From Icerya purchasi (taxonomy: Eukaryota; Arthropoda; Insecta; Hemiptera; Monophlebidae), in assembly GCA_039619475.1 (NCBI GenBank), contig CM077116.1, positions 19,651,443-19,715,442 on the forward strand: DNA of 64,000 bases. Direction: 5' to 3'. A program made the position numbers and the translations under genes. Positions 34,853 to 46,579 of the stretch are shown here, piece after piece; within the stretch, counting starts at the first letter, position 1, and each line of letters opens with the position of its first letter. Under the pieces are notes generated by a model. That model worked only from the letters and a program-made list of their open reading frames with translations, was not told the origin of the DNA and searched no databases.

Positions 34853-36437
34853 TTAAGTTATCGGAAGTGCATCCCGGCACCACTTTTTCCTTTTCAGTCG
34901 CCGGCTGGATCTGGCTGGGAGATCAATAGTGAACATTCGGTATATAAGTGGATTCGAGCTAAACTGAAGTTTCTCAAAGAACTTTTTGTACTGTTCCGCA
35001 TAAACATCCTTCACGTATGGAACATTCAAGTCCACATGCAATGTGTCGTTGGATACGAAATAAGGCGCAGATACCATTGTACGGAGAATCTTGGACTGCT
35101 GTTGCTGTATCCTAAGGAGGTTGCTTCGACATGTTGTTCCATATAGCTCTAATCCATATCTCCATATTGGAGCGATAACCGATAAATATACATTCCGCTT
35201 TACGGCCAGGTTTAGAACTGATTTTCGTCCTAGCAGCGGCCATAGCAACCTAGCCCTAATTATTATAGATTTTCTTGTATTTTCCATGTGATCACGCCAC
35301 GTTAATCGTCTATCCATATGCATTCCAAGATAGCGCACGGAGTCTACTTTTGGAATTTGCGAGTTCTCAAATTTCAAGTGTGAACATCTTACTCGTCTGT
35401 TTGTGAATAAAATGTGACGACATTTAGTTGGGTTGAACGATATGCGCCAGAGGCATGCCCATTTCTCTAGCCTATTCAGATGATTTTGAACAGCAGCGTT
35501 TGCATACATAACATTCGTATTTGATGCGAGTATCGCAATGTCATTAGCGAATGTAGCTAGTAACGTTAGATTAGAAATTGGTACGTCCGCGGTATAGATG
35601 GAATACAATAAAGGCCCTAGCAAACTGCCTTGAGGTACTGACGATCTGATTGAATGTATTTCCGAGAATGAATCCTTTATTTTAACCACAAACGAGCGTT
35701 CGGACAAGTACGATTTGAGTAATAGATAAATATCTTCATTAAGAATTTGCCGCAATTTATACAGAAATCCTGGATGCCAGACCTTATCGAATGCCTGCGT
35801 GACATCTAGAAACACCGCGGAACATACCTCGCGTTTCTCCAACGTTAACGAAATTGCGTCAACTAATCGGTGACACTGGCTAATCGTAGAGTGATCCGTG
35901 TGAAAACCAAATTGATGATTCGGTAGCACATCTCGGTTACTTATAACCGGATCAATACGATTTAGGTCGATATGATGAAAGCTCTGTCCGCGGTTTCCCC
36001 ACTTTATGAACCATCATTATAATCGACTTCTTCCATATTTTAGGGAAGTACCGCATCCTTAGAACCGCATTAAAGATGTAACAAAGAAGAATAGCTGCTC
36101 TCCGCGATAGTCGCGAGATTATTTCTCCAGTAATTCTATCGAAGCCAGGAGCCTTACGTGTTGGTATATTCCGAAGGCATACGAGAACTTCTCTCGGCGA
36201 GAAGACCTTAGTAGCTTGTTCACACCGACGAGGTTTTTCCAATGCTCTTTGTATATAGTCAGAATGCTCCTTATTGCGATCAGAGTGTGGTGTAAAGACA
36301 GTGTCAAGATGATCCGCAAAAGCATTTGCCTTTTCCTTGTCTGTTTTAACCCAAGTGTTGTTCGATCTAATATTATATGGTTCTTCTGATTGACAACAGT
36401 TTTTTAACTGACGTCCATACAGGCTTTTCCTCATCAT
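34853..36437 (-). pseudogene. Jockey-like ORF2 reverse transcriptase part with altered catalytic motif
   Basis: Motifs in order: RNIPTRKAPGFDRITGEII and KPRTELSSYRP (36437-35952), then a deletion of about 20 residues' worth of sequence near 35955, after which RIDPVISNRDVLPNHQFGF and the catalytic AVFLDVTQAFDKVWHPG follow. VPQGSLLGPLLYSIYTADVP is next, and then TFANDIAIL where the family has FADD: the first Asp of motif C is Asn (codon 35545-35543). Both changes should block polymerisation. The protein ends RRLKRKKWCRDALPIT at 34853. Confidence 0.9.
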
Positions 36438-37515
36438 TAATGGACTGCGTGTAATGATTAAAAGTTTTATTTTTGTACTCCTTGATTCTGATCTTTAGTT
36501 TGTTTTGCAACTCTTTGTATCTGTTGTATAAGGATGGGTAACGACCACGCTGCCATCTCCTTCTTGCTGACCTGGTTTCTTTTATTAATTTTCTTATTTC
36601 TACGGGTATATACAGGTTTTGAAAAGATTTTTTTGATACGTGATTGGTAGAATTATTACACGCATATTCTATGAGATTAGAAAAGTTCTTGACGGCTATG
36701 TCAATGTCATTTGTGTTCTTTAGTTTGATCTTCAAGTCAATATTATTTTCAATTATACTTGAAAAGATATTCCAGTTAGTGGTATGATTTGTAAGTCTCT
36801 GCTGATTGAGTACGGTTTTAGGACCTATACCTAAGGTGGCAACCACTGGAACATGATCGAATGACAGATCGATGATTGTTCTGCATTCCCTGTCGTATCT
36901 TTGATGGCCACGAATGATAAAGAAATCTAAGACGTCCGGAAGCCTATTGAGATGCCGCGGCCAATATGTAGGAGTCATTGGAGATAAAACGGCAAGTGCG
37001 TTGTTCTGTATTGATTTGTACAGTATCTTTCCGGCTGGGTTTGTTATTCTCGATCCCCACATACTGTTTTTGGAATTATAATCTCCACCGCATATGAATA
37101 CATTTCCTAATTTGTTGAAAATTGTATTGTAGTCCATTTGTGGTATACAGAAACCTGGGTGACAGTAAATTGCGGCTACTGCTATATCCTTTCCAAGTGT
37201 TTCGACGTTTACCGCTACAATCTGGTATGCAAATGTGCTGTATGCAAAGTTTTTATATTGTTTGTATATATCTCTGACTAATACCATTGAACCCCCATGA
37301 GCTGTTCCATCCGGGTGGTGAGCCGAGTATGCTACATAACCACGAACTTTGAAACTCTTTTCATACGTGAGATGGGTTTCTGTGATTAGTGCAACATCAA
37401 TTACATTTTGTTGAAGGAAAAGTTCAAATTCATTTCTTTTTTGAGTAATGCCATTCGCGTTCCATAGCGCTATCACGAGTGAGTGTTGTGTGATTATATT
37501 AGTGTTGTTTAACAT
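36373..37515 (-). pseudogene. Jockey-like ORF2 endonuclease part
   Basis: The APE endonuclease is intact to the eye: SLVIALWNANGITQKRNEFE, ALITETHLTY, ICGGDYNSKNSMWGS, RLPDVLDFFI and IDLSFDHVPVVATLG carry the usual Asn, Glu, Asp/Asn and Asp-His residues. After the linker (EIRKLIKETRSARRRWQRGR) the frame is lost near 36380, where it changes to that of the RT part (36437 downwards). Confidence 0.85.
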
Positions 37516-38979
37516 TATGGAAGTAATTTTTCAATAACTTTCGTCAAGAGTGATATTAATGGATTTATTGTAGATTTGAATTCGTTGAGGAACGTTGTCA
37601 ACATTATTGAAATTTCATTAGAGTTATTGCTGTAGTTGTTATTGGTATGCCCAATGTACGTCTGACCTGTATCCGTTTGGTTCCCGGCGTAGTTTATACT
37701 TCCTGCTCGAACGGCATTAGCGTATGATCCTCGATTCGCTGTGCTTAGCATTCCATTAGAATAACTATCTCTAGGAACATCGGGAACGTTGATATTTTCA
37801 TGAGCCCGGGCATGAGACGAACGTATTTTATTGTAGAATTCAGTTTGCTGTTTGTATACAGAGCATCCCCTATAGCTTGACGGGTGGTTACCATCGCATA
37901 AGGCGCATTTTGCGGGTTCGGATGGGCTTCTATATATTACAAAGTTTAGTATCATGCATCCCAGCACATTTAACACAACGTATGGGTAGGTTACAGTAGT
38001 TAGCCGTGTGGCCGAATAATTTACATCTTTTGCATTGTTTAAGCCGTGAATCTTTTTTAGGTTCTTCTTCCACTACCACTGTATTTAAGATGCGGTTGAT
38101 TTCAAATATTTCAACATTTTTTTTCGATGGTTTCAAGTCTAAAAAGAACATGGGGAGAGGTTGTTTGGTTTTGTAACGTAGAATATTAATGATAGTTTTC
38201 ACCTGAAATCCTCTGGACTCAATTTCTTTTGTAATGTCAGCTGTATCTGTAGAGTGGTGTAAATTCTTAATTACTACTCTGAACGGTTTGTCTTCCGGTA
38301 AAGAGTACGTATAAAAGAGATATTTATTTTCTCTTAAGGTTTTAATAATACAACGATAACAGGTCGGGTTCTTAGGCTTAATAGTAACCCCGGATAAGGT
38401 TGTTTTTAGTTCGAATTCTACCTCAGGTAATTCTAAAAGGAATTTTCTAAAGCTGTTGAAATTCGCGACGTTTTTAACCATAATTGGTGGGGGTTTAATC
38501 GTCATTTCTTTACTCTGTTCACTACTAACATTTTTATCGTTCCTAGGATTTATTTCGTTACTTATACTGGTTTCTTCGGATGACATTTCGTCATTATTAT
38601 CCTCATTATTATCGTTGATTGCAGTAGATAAAAATTCAAAGATGTTTCTTTTGGGCTTTAATGTGGCGTTACTGGCAGCAGATTTATTATCTGTAAGATA
38701 CTTTACTGCTGCTGTACGTTTAGGCGTACGCCAATCGTCACTGTCACTGGTCGCTGTGTTTGAGTGTTGACGTTTAATAACGTACCCTGTTTTGGATTTC
38801 TGCAACCGGAGTGGGCTAAACCTCTCATTGGAGGTAGTGACAACGACGGTTTTATTAACACTGGTAGGTACAGATGAGGACGAGAGCGGCGAAGGCCGCT
38901 GTTGTTTATCGACAGATGCCTTCGTCGGGCTGGTTTTTTGATTTTGTATAAAACTATTAGGTGGATTTCTCGTATTCAT
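37515..38979 (-). pseudogene. Jockey-like ORF1 (gag-like protein with zinc knuckles), one frameshift
   Basis: It starts MNTRNPPNSFIQNQKTSPTK at 38979 and is rich in Ser/Thr/Lys for about 180 residues. PPIMVKNVANFNSFRKFL and KPFRVVIKNLHHSTDTADIT follow, the domain that precedes zinc knuckles in Jockey gag proteins. The knuckles are CKRCKLFGHTANYC and CVKCAGMHDTKLC; the third, CALCDGNHPSSYRGC, is in another frame (37976-37515) because of a frameshift near 37930-37950. The protein would bind its RNA in ribonucleoprotein particles and help target it. The C-terminal part ends just before the ORF2 start. Confidence 0.85.
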
Positions 38980-39237
38980 AATCTCATTCGTAATTTTAAA
39001 ATAAATAAATACGATAAATATGAGCGGTCTGGCAGAGCCAGTCGATAAAGGAAAGATCTCACCTGCGTTATCAACGGTCGACTGTATGTTTCTGTTCGGT
39101 CGAGTGATAAGATAAGATACGACGCGAAAGCAATAATTATCGTTGCGCGAATATTATTAGAAGACCCGAAATATACTCGAGAACAATAGCCCGGGCTACA
39201 AACATGAATATAACACCATTAGTTGGCCATGATGAAC

Positions 39238-39562
39238 AGGGCCGGATCTGAGAAAGAGCTATGGGGGCAATAGCACCGACATAGCCACCAGGGGGCCCCG
39301 CGCTCATGATCAGAAAAAAATTTAATTTTCCACTGCAAAATTAAAGTTTCCCCCCTAAAATACTCGATACTTTAATACAATTTTTTTTTACAAAAAAAAA
39401 ATACTGACTTCAAGATTTATTATAAAAATTGAATAAATATGCACTAAAAAGTAAAAAATAATTATTCCATAAAAAATATATTTCAGAATGATATAACTTA
39501 GGAGTGATATTATCTTAATTCTTATAGAACATTAACTTTTTATTTAATAAAAAATATATCTC
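39238..39562. mobile_element. hAT-like terminus and A-rich sequence
   Basis: CAGGGCCGGATCTGAG (39238-39253), followed by GGGGGCAATAGC and CCACCAGGGGGCCCC, looks like a hAT-type end. No matching inverted end was found up to 40194. A degenerate tandem pair (about 39476-39545 and 39545-39620, each with AAAAAATATAT(T/C)TCAGA) leads into the foldback below. Confidence 0.4.
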
Positions 39563-39769
39563 AGAGTGATTTACTGTAAGGTGATATTACGGTAAATTTT
39601 ATACATTACCTTTTTGGAGTTGGCATCAAATTCATATTACAATAATAATTACAAACTACATTAAATATTCATTAAATTGTTCCTAGATATTGTAATATGA
39701 ATTTGATGCCGACTCCAAAAAGGTAATGTATAAAATTTACCGTTATATCACCTTACAGTAAATCACTCT
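39563..39769. repeat. 81-bp near-perfect inverted repeat (foldback)
   Basis: The left arm 39563-39643 and right arm 39689-39769 are inverted copies with 79 of 81 positions matching by my alignment, separated by 45 nt. Arms begin AGAGTGATTTACTGTAAGG and end CATATTACAAT. It is non-coding. Confidence 0.92.
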
Positions 39770-40194
39770 AAAATACTTACTTTATATTTACTGATTTCCA
39801 TCAAGACTCACGTGGTCTAAATATTACTTTTTCTAACGAACGAAGAATCAGTAAAATCGGCCAAATGAACATGATTTATGCACGAACAAACACAAAAAAA
39901 AAAAAAACACGATGAAATGATAATTGTGGCCATGTATTTTTTTCCAATATAATAAATAGCTAATTAGTTTTTAAAAAAATATCAATTGATTGTTCAAAAT
40001 TAAGTATCTTTTTTAAGTGAAGTCTGAAATTTTCTACAAATTCGTAAAATTGTTATAACTCAGTAACCGTTCATTTTTCACCCCTAGTTGATAGTACTTA
40101 ATTTGCTGCAAATGATCTTTAGAATAGCCCCTTTCAAGGAATGCATCGAATTACCAGTCATCCTGTATACATATATATTGTATATATATATACA

Positions 40195-43150
40195 CAGGGG
40201 CAGGTTAAGAATTTACGGGGCCCGGGACTAATCTTAAATGAGGTTGATCATGTTCTTTTCTTTATATAAATTGAACATGTGTGTTTAAAATTCCATAATT
40301 ATTTATGTGATCAGAAAAAAGTGAATAAAACATAGTATGGTTTATTAAATTTTTCGAAATACAAATATATTTATAAAAAAATCAGCAATCGATTAAAACT
40401 CGTTTTTGTTTTACATCATTTTTACACAGTTCTAAATAAAACGTATTAACTTTCAATAAAAATAAAAAATAAAATATTGTTAAAATTAAGAATATTTCAG
40501 ATGTAAAACGTTTTACACAGAAAAATTTACAGGTATCAATATTTGAATAGAGAATTGTTATTAAACGATTTGTCGATTGTTTATTTATTATTCAATACGT
40601 ACGTTACAGGACTCATTCATTTTTTTTTTAACGCAATAAATTATATTTATCGTAGAAAATTTCCATAAACATTCATTTTATATAGTATTTAGTTTATTGG
40701 GAAAAAAAAGAAAATTTTATAGAGAAAAAGTATATAATTTTATTGATGAACTCATGTATTAAACTTTTATACATACATAAATTTGTAAGTTCCACTTTAC
40801 TGTCATACAAACACACATGTAAATTTTGTGTACTCTAATTTGATATATTTAATAACAGTATCTATAAAGATCATATACATATTAGGATATAAACATAAAT
40901 ATTAATTTATTTACTAATATATATATAAAAAAACATATACATGCTGCATCTTAGAACTTATTGACAATAAAAGCATAAATTTATAATACCTGAATGTTAA
41001 TTAATACTGTAATGTGTAATTTAAATGTATGTGAAAAATACAGAATAAAAATAATAAATGTTTATAAATGCTTAAATTTATTTAAAAAGAAATTCTAGAC
41101 GCCTTGGTTTTTGAGCAAGCAGGTCTATAACTTCGTTCAGGAACTGCTTATCTATTCTTTGTCTGTGTATACGCACTGAACCCAGATCGTTCAATCGATC
41201 TTCAGTTGCAGTTTATTATCCTTCATTGTGTAGAAAAAAAAACGATCAATAGTACGAGTACATGTTATAACGAGAATTGTTATTGCAACTTGTATGACTA
41301 TTTGAATCGAAGGATAAAATGATGTATACTCAAGTAAATCAGTTAATGTCAATTTCTCAATATTTGCAATAGATATCGGTGGAGTAAGCGTCCAAAAACC
41401 ATAACAGTTTCCTGCTTCATAAAGGAGAATTTTCACCATATATTTCATTTATTACTTTCATATCGATTATAAACTGATTCTTTAATGTAAACTTTTTTAG
41501 ATGAATTTTAAAAATTACAGTAATTGTTGCATTATTTTGTGAAAACCTGCGATCTATAGAATCTATCAACGAATCTAAACATGGAAAGTAAATATTACGT
41601 CGAAAGTATTCTTCTGTTGTCAAAGCTGGACAATCAGGACGATTTTGTTGGCGTAAAATAATATATGGGGTTCTTAAATTAACATCTAGTGAGTTACATA
41701 TTTCTGTTATTTGTTCATAAACTTTTTCAAATTCGGATTGCGCGTTTTCATGATGAAATTTAAATATTACTACCGCATTACTGACCCACTCATGACATTC
41801 AAATTTACACACAGACTAGCAGCTGAAACTGGTTCTAATACGGCAGGATGTTACGCAATTATAAATGAGGAAACAATGAGCACTGGTGTGAGACATGCCG
41901 ATAACGGTTGGTTTGAAATTTGTTAAGAATTTTGATTATTACCGTTGATCAATAAATATTTAAGTCTGCCAATAATTTCAAAAAAATGTTGTTGAAATAA
42001 ACGATTGCTTTTATACTTTTTAGTTACATTTTGTTTCACACAGTAAAGGAGTATTTGGCACGTGAAACTTCTTCGTACTGAACTTGCTCTGAAGAATTTA
42101 ATAACTAATTTAACTATACCTACTGAATTTCGAACTTAAATTAATTTATTTAAATCATTCAAGATTTTATTTACGAGATGCACAGTGTATGAATCTTTCG
42201 GATACATATTCCTAAAAATCTGTTGAACTCTTCTTTCTTTTCCGGCCATAATGAAGCATCCATCATAGCCTTGTCCAATAAGTGCATTCATATCCAAACC
42301 AAATTTTTCACGATTCGTTACAATCGGGTGAGACACTTTTTCTGCACTTTATCATTTAGTTGAGCAAAGCCTAAAAATTCTTTTTTTAACATTTGTGATT
42401 TACAGCAAAAATATCGAGCACCTAGAGAAAGTTGTTCCATACCTGAGATATCAGCTGTTTCATCAGGTAAAATCGACCAATAAATTGATCCTTTGATTTT
42501 AGTGATAAATTTTTTTTTGCAAAATACTTCCACAAATATTTATTAAAACATTTTTAATTTTTGGGGATATGTATTTAGCATTCTAGGTAAAATTGTTTAA
42601 ATGGTCCCTTAATAGTTTATTCCCAATGTCAGCTCTGAAATGAATCAAATCTATAAAATTATAGGTTTTTAACAATTTTCCACGAAGACCAATGCCACGT
42701 ATACCACAGAAAACAATCGCAGAAAGAGTGTACAATAATTTGTTTTGATTCTCTTCTAATGATGTCAATAGATAATTTCTTTCCCTTAATGACTTCAATA
42801 AAATTAATTGCATCCCTTGAAGCATTTTTGTGCCAAACACTTTTTTCATGGAATTTTTTGTAATTTTTGCGGGGTTTTACTATAAATGATCCTTGTAAAC
42901 CTCATTCAATTTTCTGAGGAAATAATACACAGTAACGGCGTAGTGTTCTTTTTAAGCATTATAAATAGACTAACCAAGGCGAATACTGTGTTAACTGTGT
43001 AAAAATAAAACGACCACTCGACTGTGGAGAATCTTTACGAAAATTATATGACTGATTTAGTTTCCAACAGTTTATTAAAATTTCAAATTTTAACTCGTCT
43101 CTCTGTGGTTTTTCAATCCCATACTTCCCGAAGTCCAATTCTGAAGAAGC
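40195..43150 (-). mobile_element. hAT-type element relic (DUF4371/TTF zinc finger type)
   Basis: A terminus-like CAGGGGCAGGTTAAG lies at 40195-40209, followed by GGGGCCCGGGAC; this would be the 3' end of the minus-strand element. The 5' end was not found. The transposase relic is described next. Between 40230 and 41080 is non-coding AT-rich sequence. Confidence 0.6.
41088..43150 (-). pseudogene. hAT transposase relic (zinc finger MYM-1/ZNF862-like family)
   Basis: Read downwards: KFEILINCWK and SPWLVYL..YCVLFP (43100-42890, TTF zinc-finger region), LLTSLEENQNKLLYTLSAIV (about 42780), HFRADIGNKLLRDHL, then SIYWSILPDETADISGMEQL (42500-42430; first catalytic Asp region, DETADIS). IGQGYDGCFIMAGKERRVQQI follows at 42290-42220 (second Asp region), and RTPYIILRQQNRPDC, EEYFRRNIYFPCLDSLIDSI and ITCTRTIDRFFFYTMKD mark the C-terminal half. 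It ends near 41088 with QKPRRLEFLFK. Stops and frame changes are frequent. Confidence 0.8.
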
Positions 43151-43689
43151 ATCTGAAGAAATATATTATCGCTATCAGGGAATGATTGCCCTGGTGTGAG
43201 TTGTAAAAAAAGGCGTAGAAACGAAGAAGATGATAAGGATATAATGATGGTTCATCAATTTAAATTTCTTGACAATAAACCTATATTTTCGAAGATCCAA
43301 CATCTTTTTCTGCTGTTTTGTTTTTAGATGAAGTGAGAATTAGGTGAAATAGGATGAAATCTACATATTTATAAGCGGTACCGCTTCTGCCTCGACATAG
43401 CAAAGAACGTCTTGTGTAGTCATATGTTTTTAGCCTAATTGCTAGTCATTGGTAGCCTATTCTCAACATTTTTTTAATAAACGCTTCAGTTTCTAGAAAC
43501 CAATAGAAAAGATATCGCTTCTTGTGCTACTGTCGAAGATCGAAAGAAATTACTTTTTTGTTTATTAACATCTTTTAGTTATTTCTGCGATTGTTTTTTT
43601 TTTCGTTTTAATATCTCGCTCTGTTGTTGTTTTTTTTTGTAGACTCAACACCCTGTACCGTGTTTAACTGTTGTGGCTTGTAATACGAA

Positions 43690-44100
43690 GTTTTACAGAT
43701 AACTGCTTATTCCTCTAATTCTGATAAACTGTGTTATAGGTGAAATCACACTGGGGGAATTCTCAAAAATGTTAGTGACTGTTTTGTTATTTATAAAAAG
43801 GGACTGATTGAGTGAGAATGCTGGACAGTATAGAGTACGTGGGAAGTTGAGGGGGCAACGGAGGTGGAGTTCTTTGCAAAATAAAATTATGCGACAAGGC
43901 TGTGTAACCTGTGCGTAAGCGGCTAAGGACACAGAAATCTCTACGGGAAATTCTTTTTTCTGGCCACTTTGGTTCAATTGAAGGTTTAATTAGCCTCGAG
44001 AAAGTCTGACATGAGGACCAATGGGATTTCCAGGAGGACGTGAGATTATTAAAAATTATGTTTGATAGATAAAGTGGAGGAGGGCTATTAGTAGGCAAAG
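43690..44100 (-). pseudogene. LINE ORF2 C-terminal fragment
   Basis: The minus strand reads SSWKSHWSSCQTFSRLIKPS, RRDFCVLSRLRTGYTALSH and FILQRTPPPLPP. The pattern R..VL.RLR.G.T.LTH....R..PP is the region after RNase H in I- or R1-like LINEs. No other part of that element is next to it. Confidence 0.6.
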
Positions 44101-44199
44101 GACACTAACGAGACAGCTAAGACGGAAACAAGGGGGGGAGGGAATTACGACAACATCTACTAAAATGGGAGCTCAGTCACCTAACTTTTGGTACGCGTT

Positions 44200-44760
44200 A
44201 TAAGAAAATTTAGATTAATTCAGGTACTTGGGAGTGATGATAAATACGGACGGAAGAGACCGTAAGGAAATAAAAACGCGGATTGGCTTTTGCAAAAACA
44301 GCATTTAATAAATTGTATAAGGTTTTCACAAGCCAAAGCATAAGCTTAAATTTACGAAAAAAATAATGAAATGTTACGTCTGGAGCGTATTGAAACATGG
44401 ACAATGGGAGCAGACTGCGAACAGGAAATAGCCGTTTTTGAAATGTGGTGTTACAGAAGGCTTTTGAAGATATCGTAGATCAAAAACACAACAAATACCG
44501 CTGTACCGACAAAAGTAGGAGAAAAAAAGAGACACCGCTGGAGGATATAAAAAATAGAAAACTGAAATATCCGGCTCATAAAATTCGAAAAAACATAATC
44601 TTCATGATGGCGATGCAAAGGAAAATATCTAGAAAATCAATAAGAGGAAGGGGACGGTTGGAACTAATGACAACGAACTTACCAATAAATCCGTCATGCA
44701 AAAACTCCCACAGGAGATAGTAACTCTGTCTAGGGAACGAATAGTATGAATGTATGCAAT
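44200..44760 (+). pseudogene. 3' fragment of the RTE-like LINE of 22650-26620
   Basis: YLGVMINTDGRDRKEIKTRI, CYVWSVLKHG and VFEMWCYRRLLKIS..K are the last RT motifs, in several frames. The following DNA (GGAACTAATGACAACGAACT, 44660) matches 26490-26560 in the larger copy. It is a 5'-truncated or broken second copy. Confidence 0.7.
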
Positions 44761-45389
44761 ATCCTGACTCAGGAGAAGCAACTATGAAGAAGATACGTTT
44801 GTTGATTTTGGCATGTTGGTAAACGAATCCTACGACGAACTTTCACTTCATAACGAGCAACGTTCAGTACGAGTCACCATTATAATAAATGGCTATTAAT
44901 AATTTAACGGACATTTTAGCTGGTTTGACAATTACAAACAATTCGGCTTAGTTGTTTTTTCTTTATGTGTTAGGTATTACTTCTATTATTACTGTTTCCA
45001 TTATTATTATTTGTTTTTAAACCGCAAAATTAATTTTTCCGGATTTCGATAATCGACTTTTCTGTCTTTTTTTGACCATTGATGCATTAAGGACGATACC
45101 GTGCGCAAAATCAAAATAATGAACATTTTTACGCTAACCTGCTATCACTGTGGAGTACTTTCTGTATAACTGTGTATTTCGTATTTTCTTATCAAAGTCA
45201 GTCTAAATCTGTTAGCCTTCTAAATCCTGTTTTTAGTCCTGCAGGTGGACCTGTTTCATTTATTGTTCAGAATAAAAAGATGTCGTTAACGTTTATTAAA
45301 CCAAAACGGAAGAATTGACAGATCTTCTAACTGCCATCGAAACATACAATTTTTTTCTTCCGAGGGCTCTGTTAACTGAGGGCAGTTAC
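44761..45389. other. Spacer or 5' part of next LINE, nothing recognised
   Basis: There are no conserved motifs. It may include a decayed leader or ORF1 of the following LINE. Confidence 0.35.
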
Positions 45390-45464
45390 GCAGGGCTAAA
45401 GAAAAATGTTAATTGCTAGATTTTATTTCGGCCGTCCTTTGGCTAAGATAATGCTGTCTAACGT

Positions 45465-46360
45465 AAGTGTCAGTAAGTTAAGATGTCTTTATCAAAATGT
45501 AAGGGGCTTAAGGATAAGGGTCTTCGAATTACACTTAGCAATTTTATGTAATAATTTCGATATAATTGCTCTATCTGATAACGCATTATTTTAATAACTG
45601 TGAACTTATTGATAACAGATACATAGTCTACAGGAAGGATAGAGATTACAGTAACACGAAAGCAGCCAAAGGTAAACGAGTTTTAATGGCTTTAAAGAAA
45701 ATTATTCCAGCGGAACGGATTGATGAATTGGTAGTAAATCCGTCATTATGCGACCAATTATGGGTCAAAGTTAAGCCAACAGTTTACGGCACCCGGTTAC
45801 TCATAGGTCTATTTTATTTTCCGCCACTAACAGATAGAGATAGTTATTTAAATATATATAAAACCATTTCTAAATTTATACAAAAGTCAAGTTAGAAAGT
45901 AGTAATTTTAGGTGATTTTAATATTCCAGATTTCTTTAATACTACGAATAAGGGCACAAACCGTTTTTCCAGCGCTAAAGCAAGGGATTTATTTGAACTG
46001 TTGGACCTATCTGGACTGATTTCGTATAACACTGTAGCCAAATCGATTGGGAGAAATTTAGATTTAGTGCTTGCTAACGTTAGTGAGATTACGGTGTTCA
46101 AAGAGGACCCTTTACTATCCCCGAATGATTTATTCCATCCACCTCTAGGAGTAGATATTCCCGTATCATCCGTGGATTTTAGAGAGTTAAAGAATTGTAC
46201 TTGTCAGGGGAATGTTAGGTTCCAAAATTTTAGGAAAGCGGATTTCTTAAGGATGTACTATAAGTTTAAGTCAATAAATTGGAATCGTTTATTTGATATT
46301 AATAATAGCGACAATGTAGCATTATTTTTTGATAATAAGGTGAGAGACAGTGCCATTGCG
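45465..46360 (+). pseudogene. Endonuclease part of the SINE-split LINE
   Basis: KLRCLYQNVRGLRIRVFELH (45475) is the N-terminal motif and DIIALSDNALF replaces the usual LTETWL, so the catalytic Glu is lost. VDELVVNPSLCDQLWVKVKP-like sequence, VVILGDFNIPDFF (45897-45935) and GRNLDLVLANVSEITVFKED follow. The SDH-type motif after it reads NDLFHPPLG. Frame changes occur at about 45570 and 45895. Confidence 0.75.
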
Positions 46361-46579
46361 TGAATATAGAAGAAACGAATACCCCGTTTGGTTGATTACT
46401 AAAATAATACTGCTTTGTAAAGGAAAAAGAAAAATTTCGGAAAAATTATAAACGAATTAAATTTGATATATGGCATGAGCAATATCAATCAGCTCGTAAG
46501 GAACTCAAAAAAGTTATTAAAGTGCAAAAGAAAATTTATGAAAGGATGATTGAGTGCAAAATTAAGGCTGAACCAAAAA

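Larger units (their letters stand above)
34570..39150 (-). mobile_element. Jockey-like non-LTR retrotransposon
   Basis: Read on the minus strand it has ORF1 (38979-37515), ORF2 (37515-34853), a 3' UTR and a poly(A) tail (T run 34570-34592). It is the best preserved LINE here, with only a few lesions. ORF1 with the pre-zinc-knuckle domain and ORF2 without RNase H fit the Jockey clade. The 5' end is put at about 39150 from the last leader-like sequence; no target-site duplication was found next to it. Confidence 0.85.

Noticed and set aside
43373..43386. 14-bp palindrome AAGCGGTACCGCTT as a hAT end
   Set aside because: No CA-type terminus and no duplication next to it.
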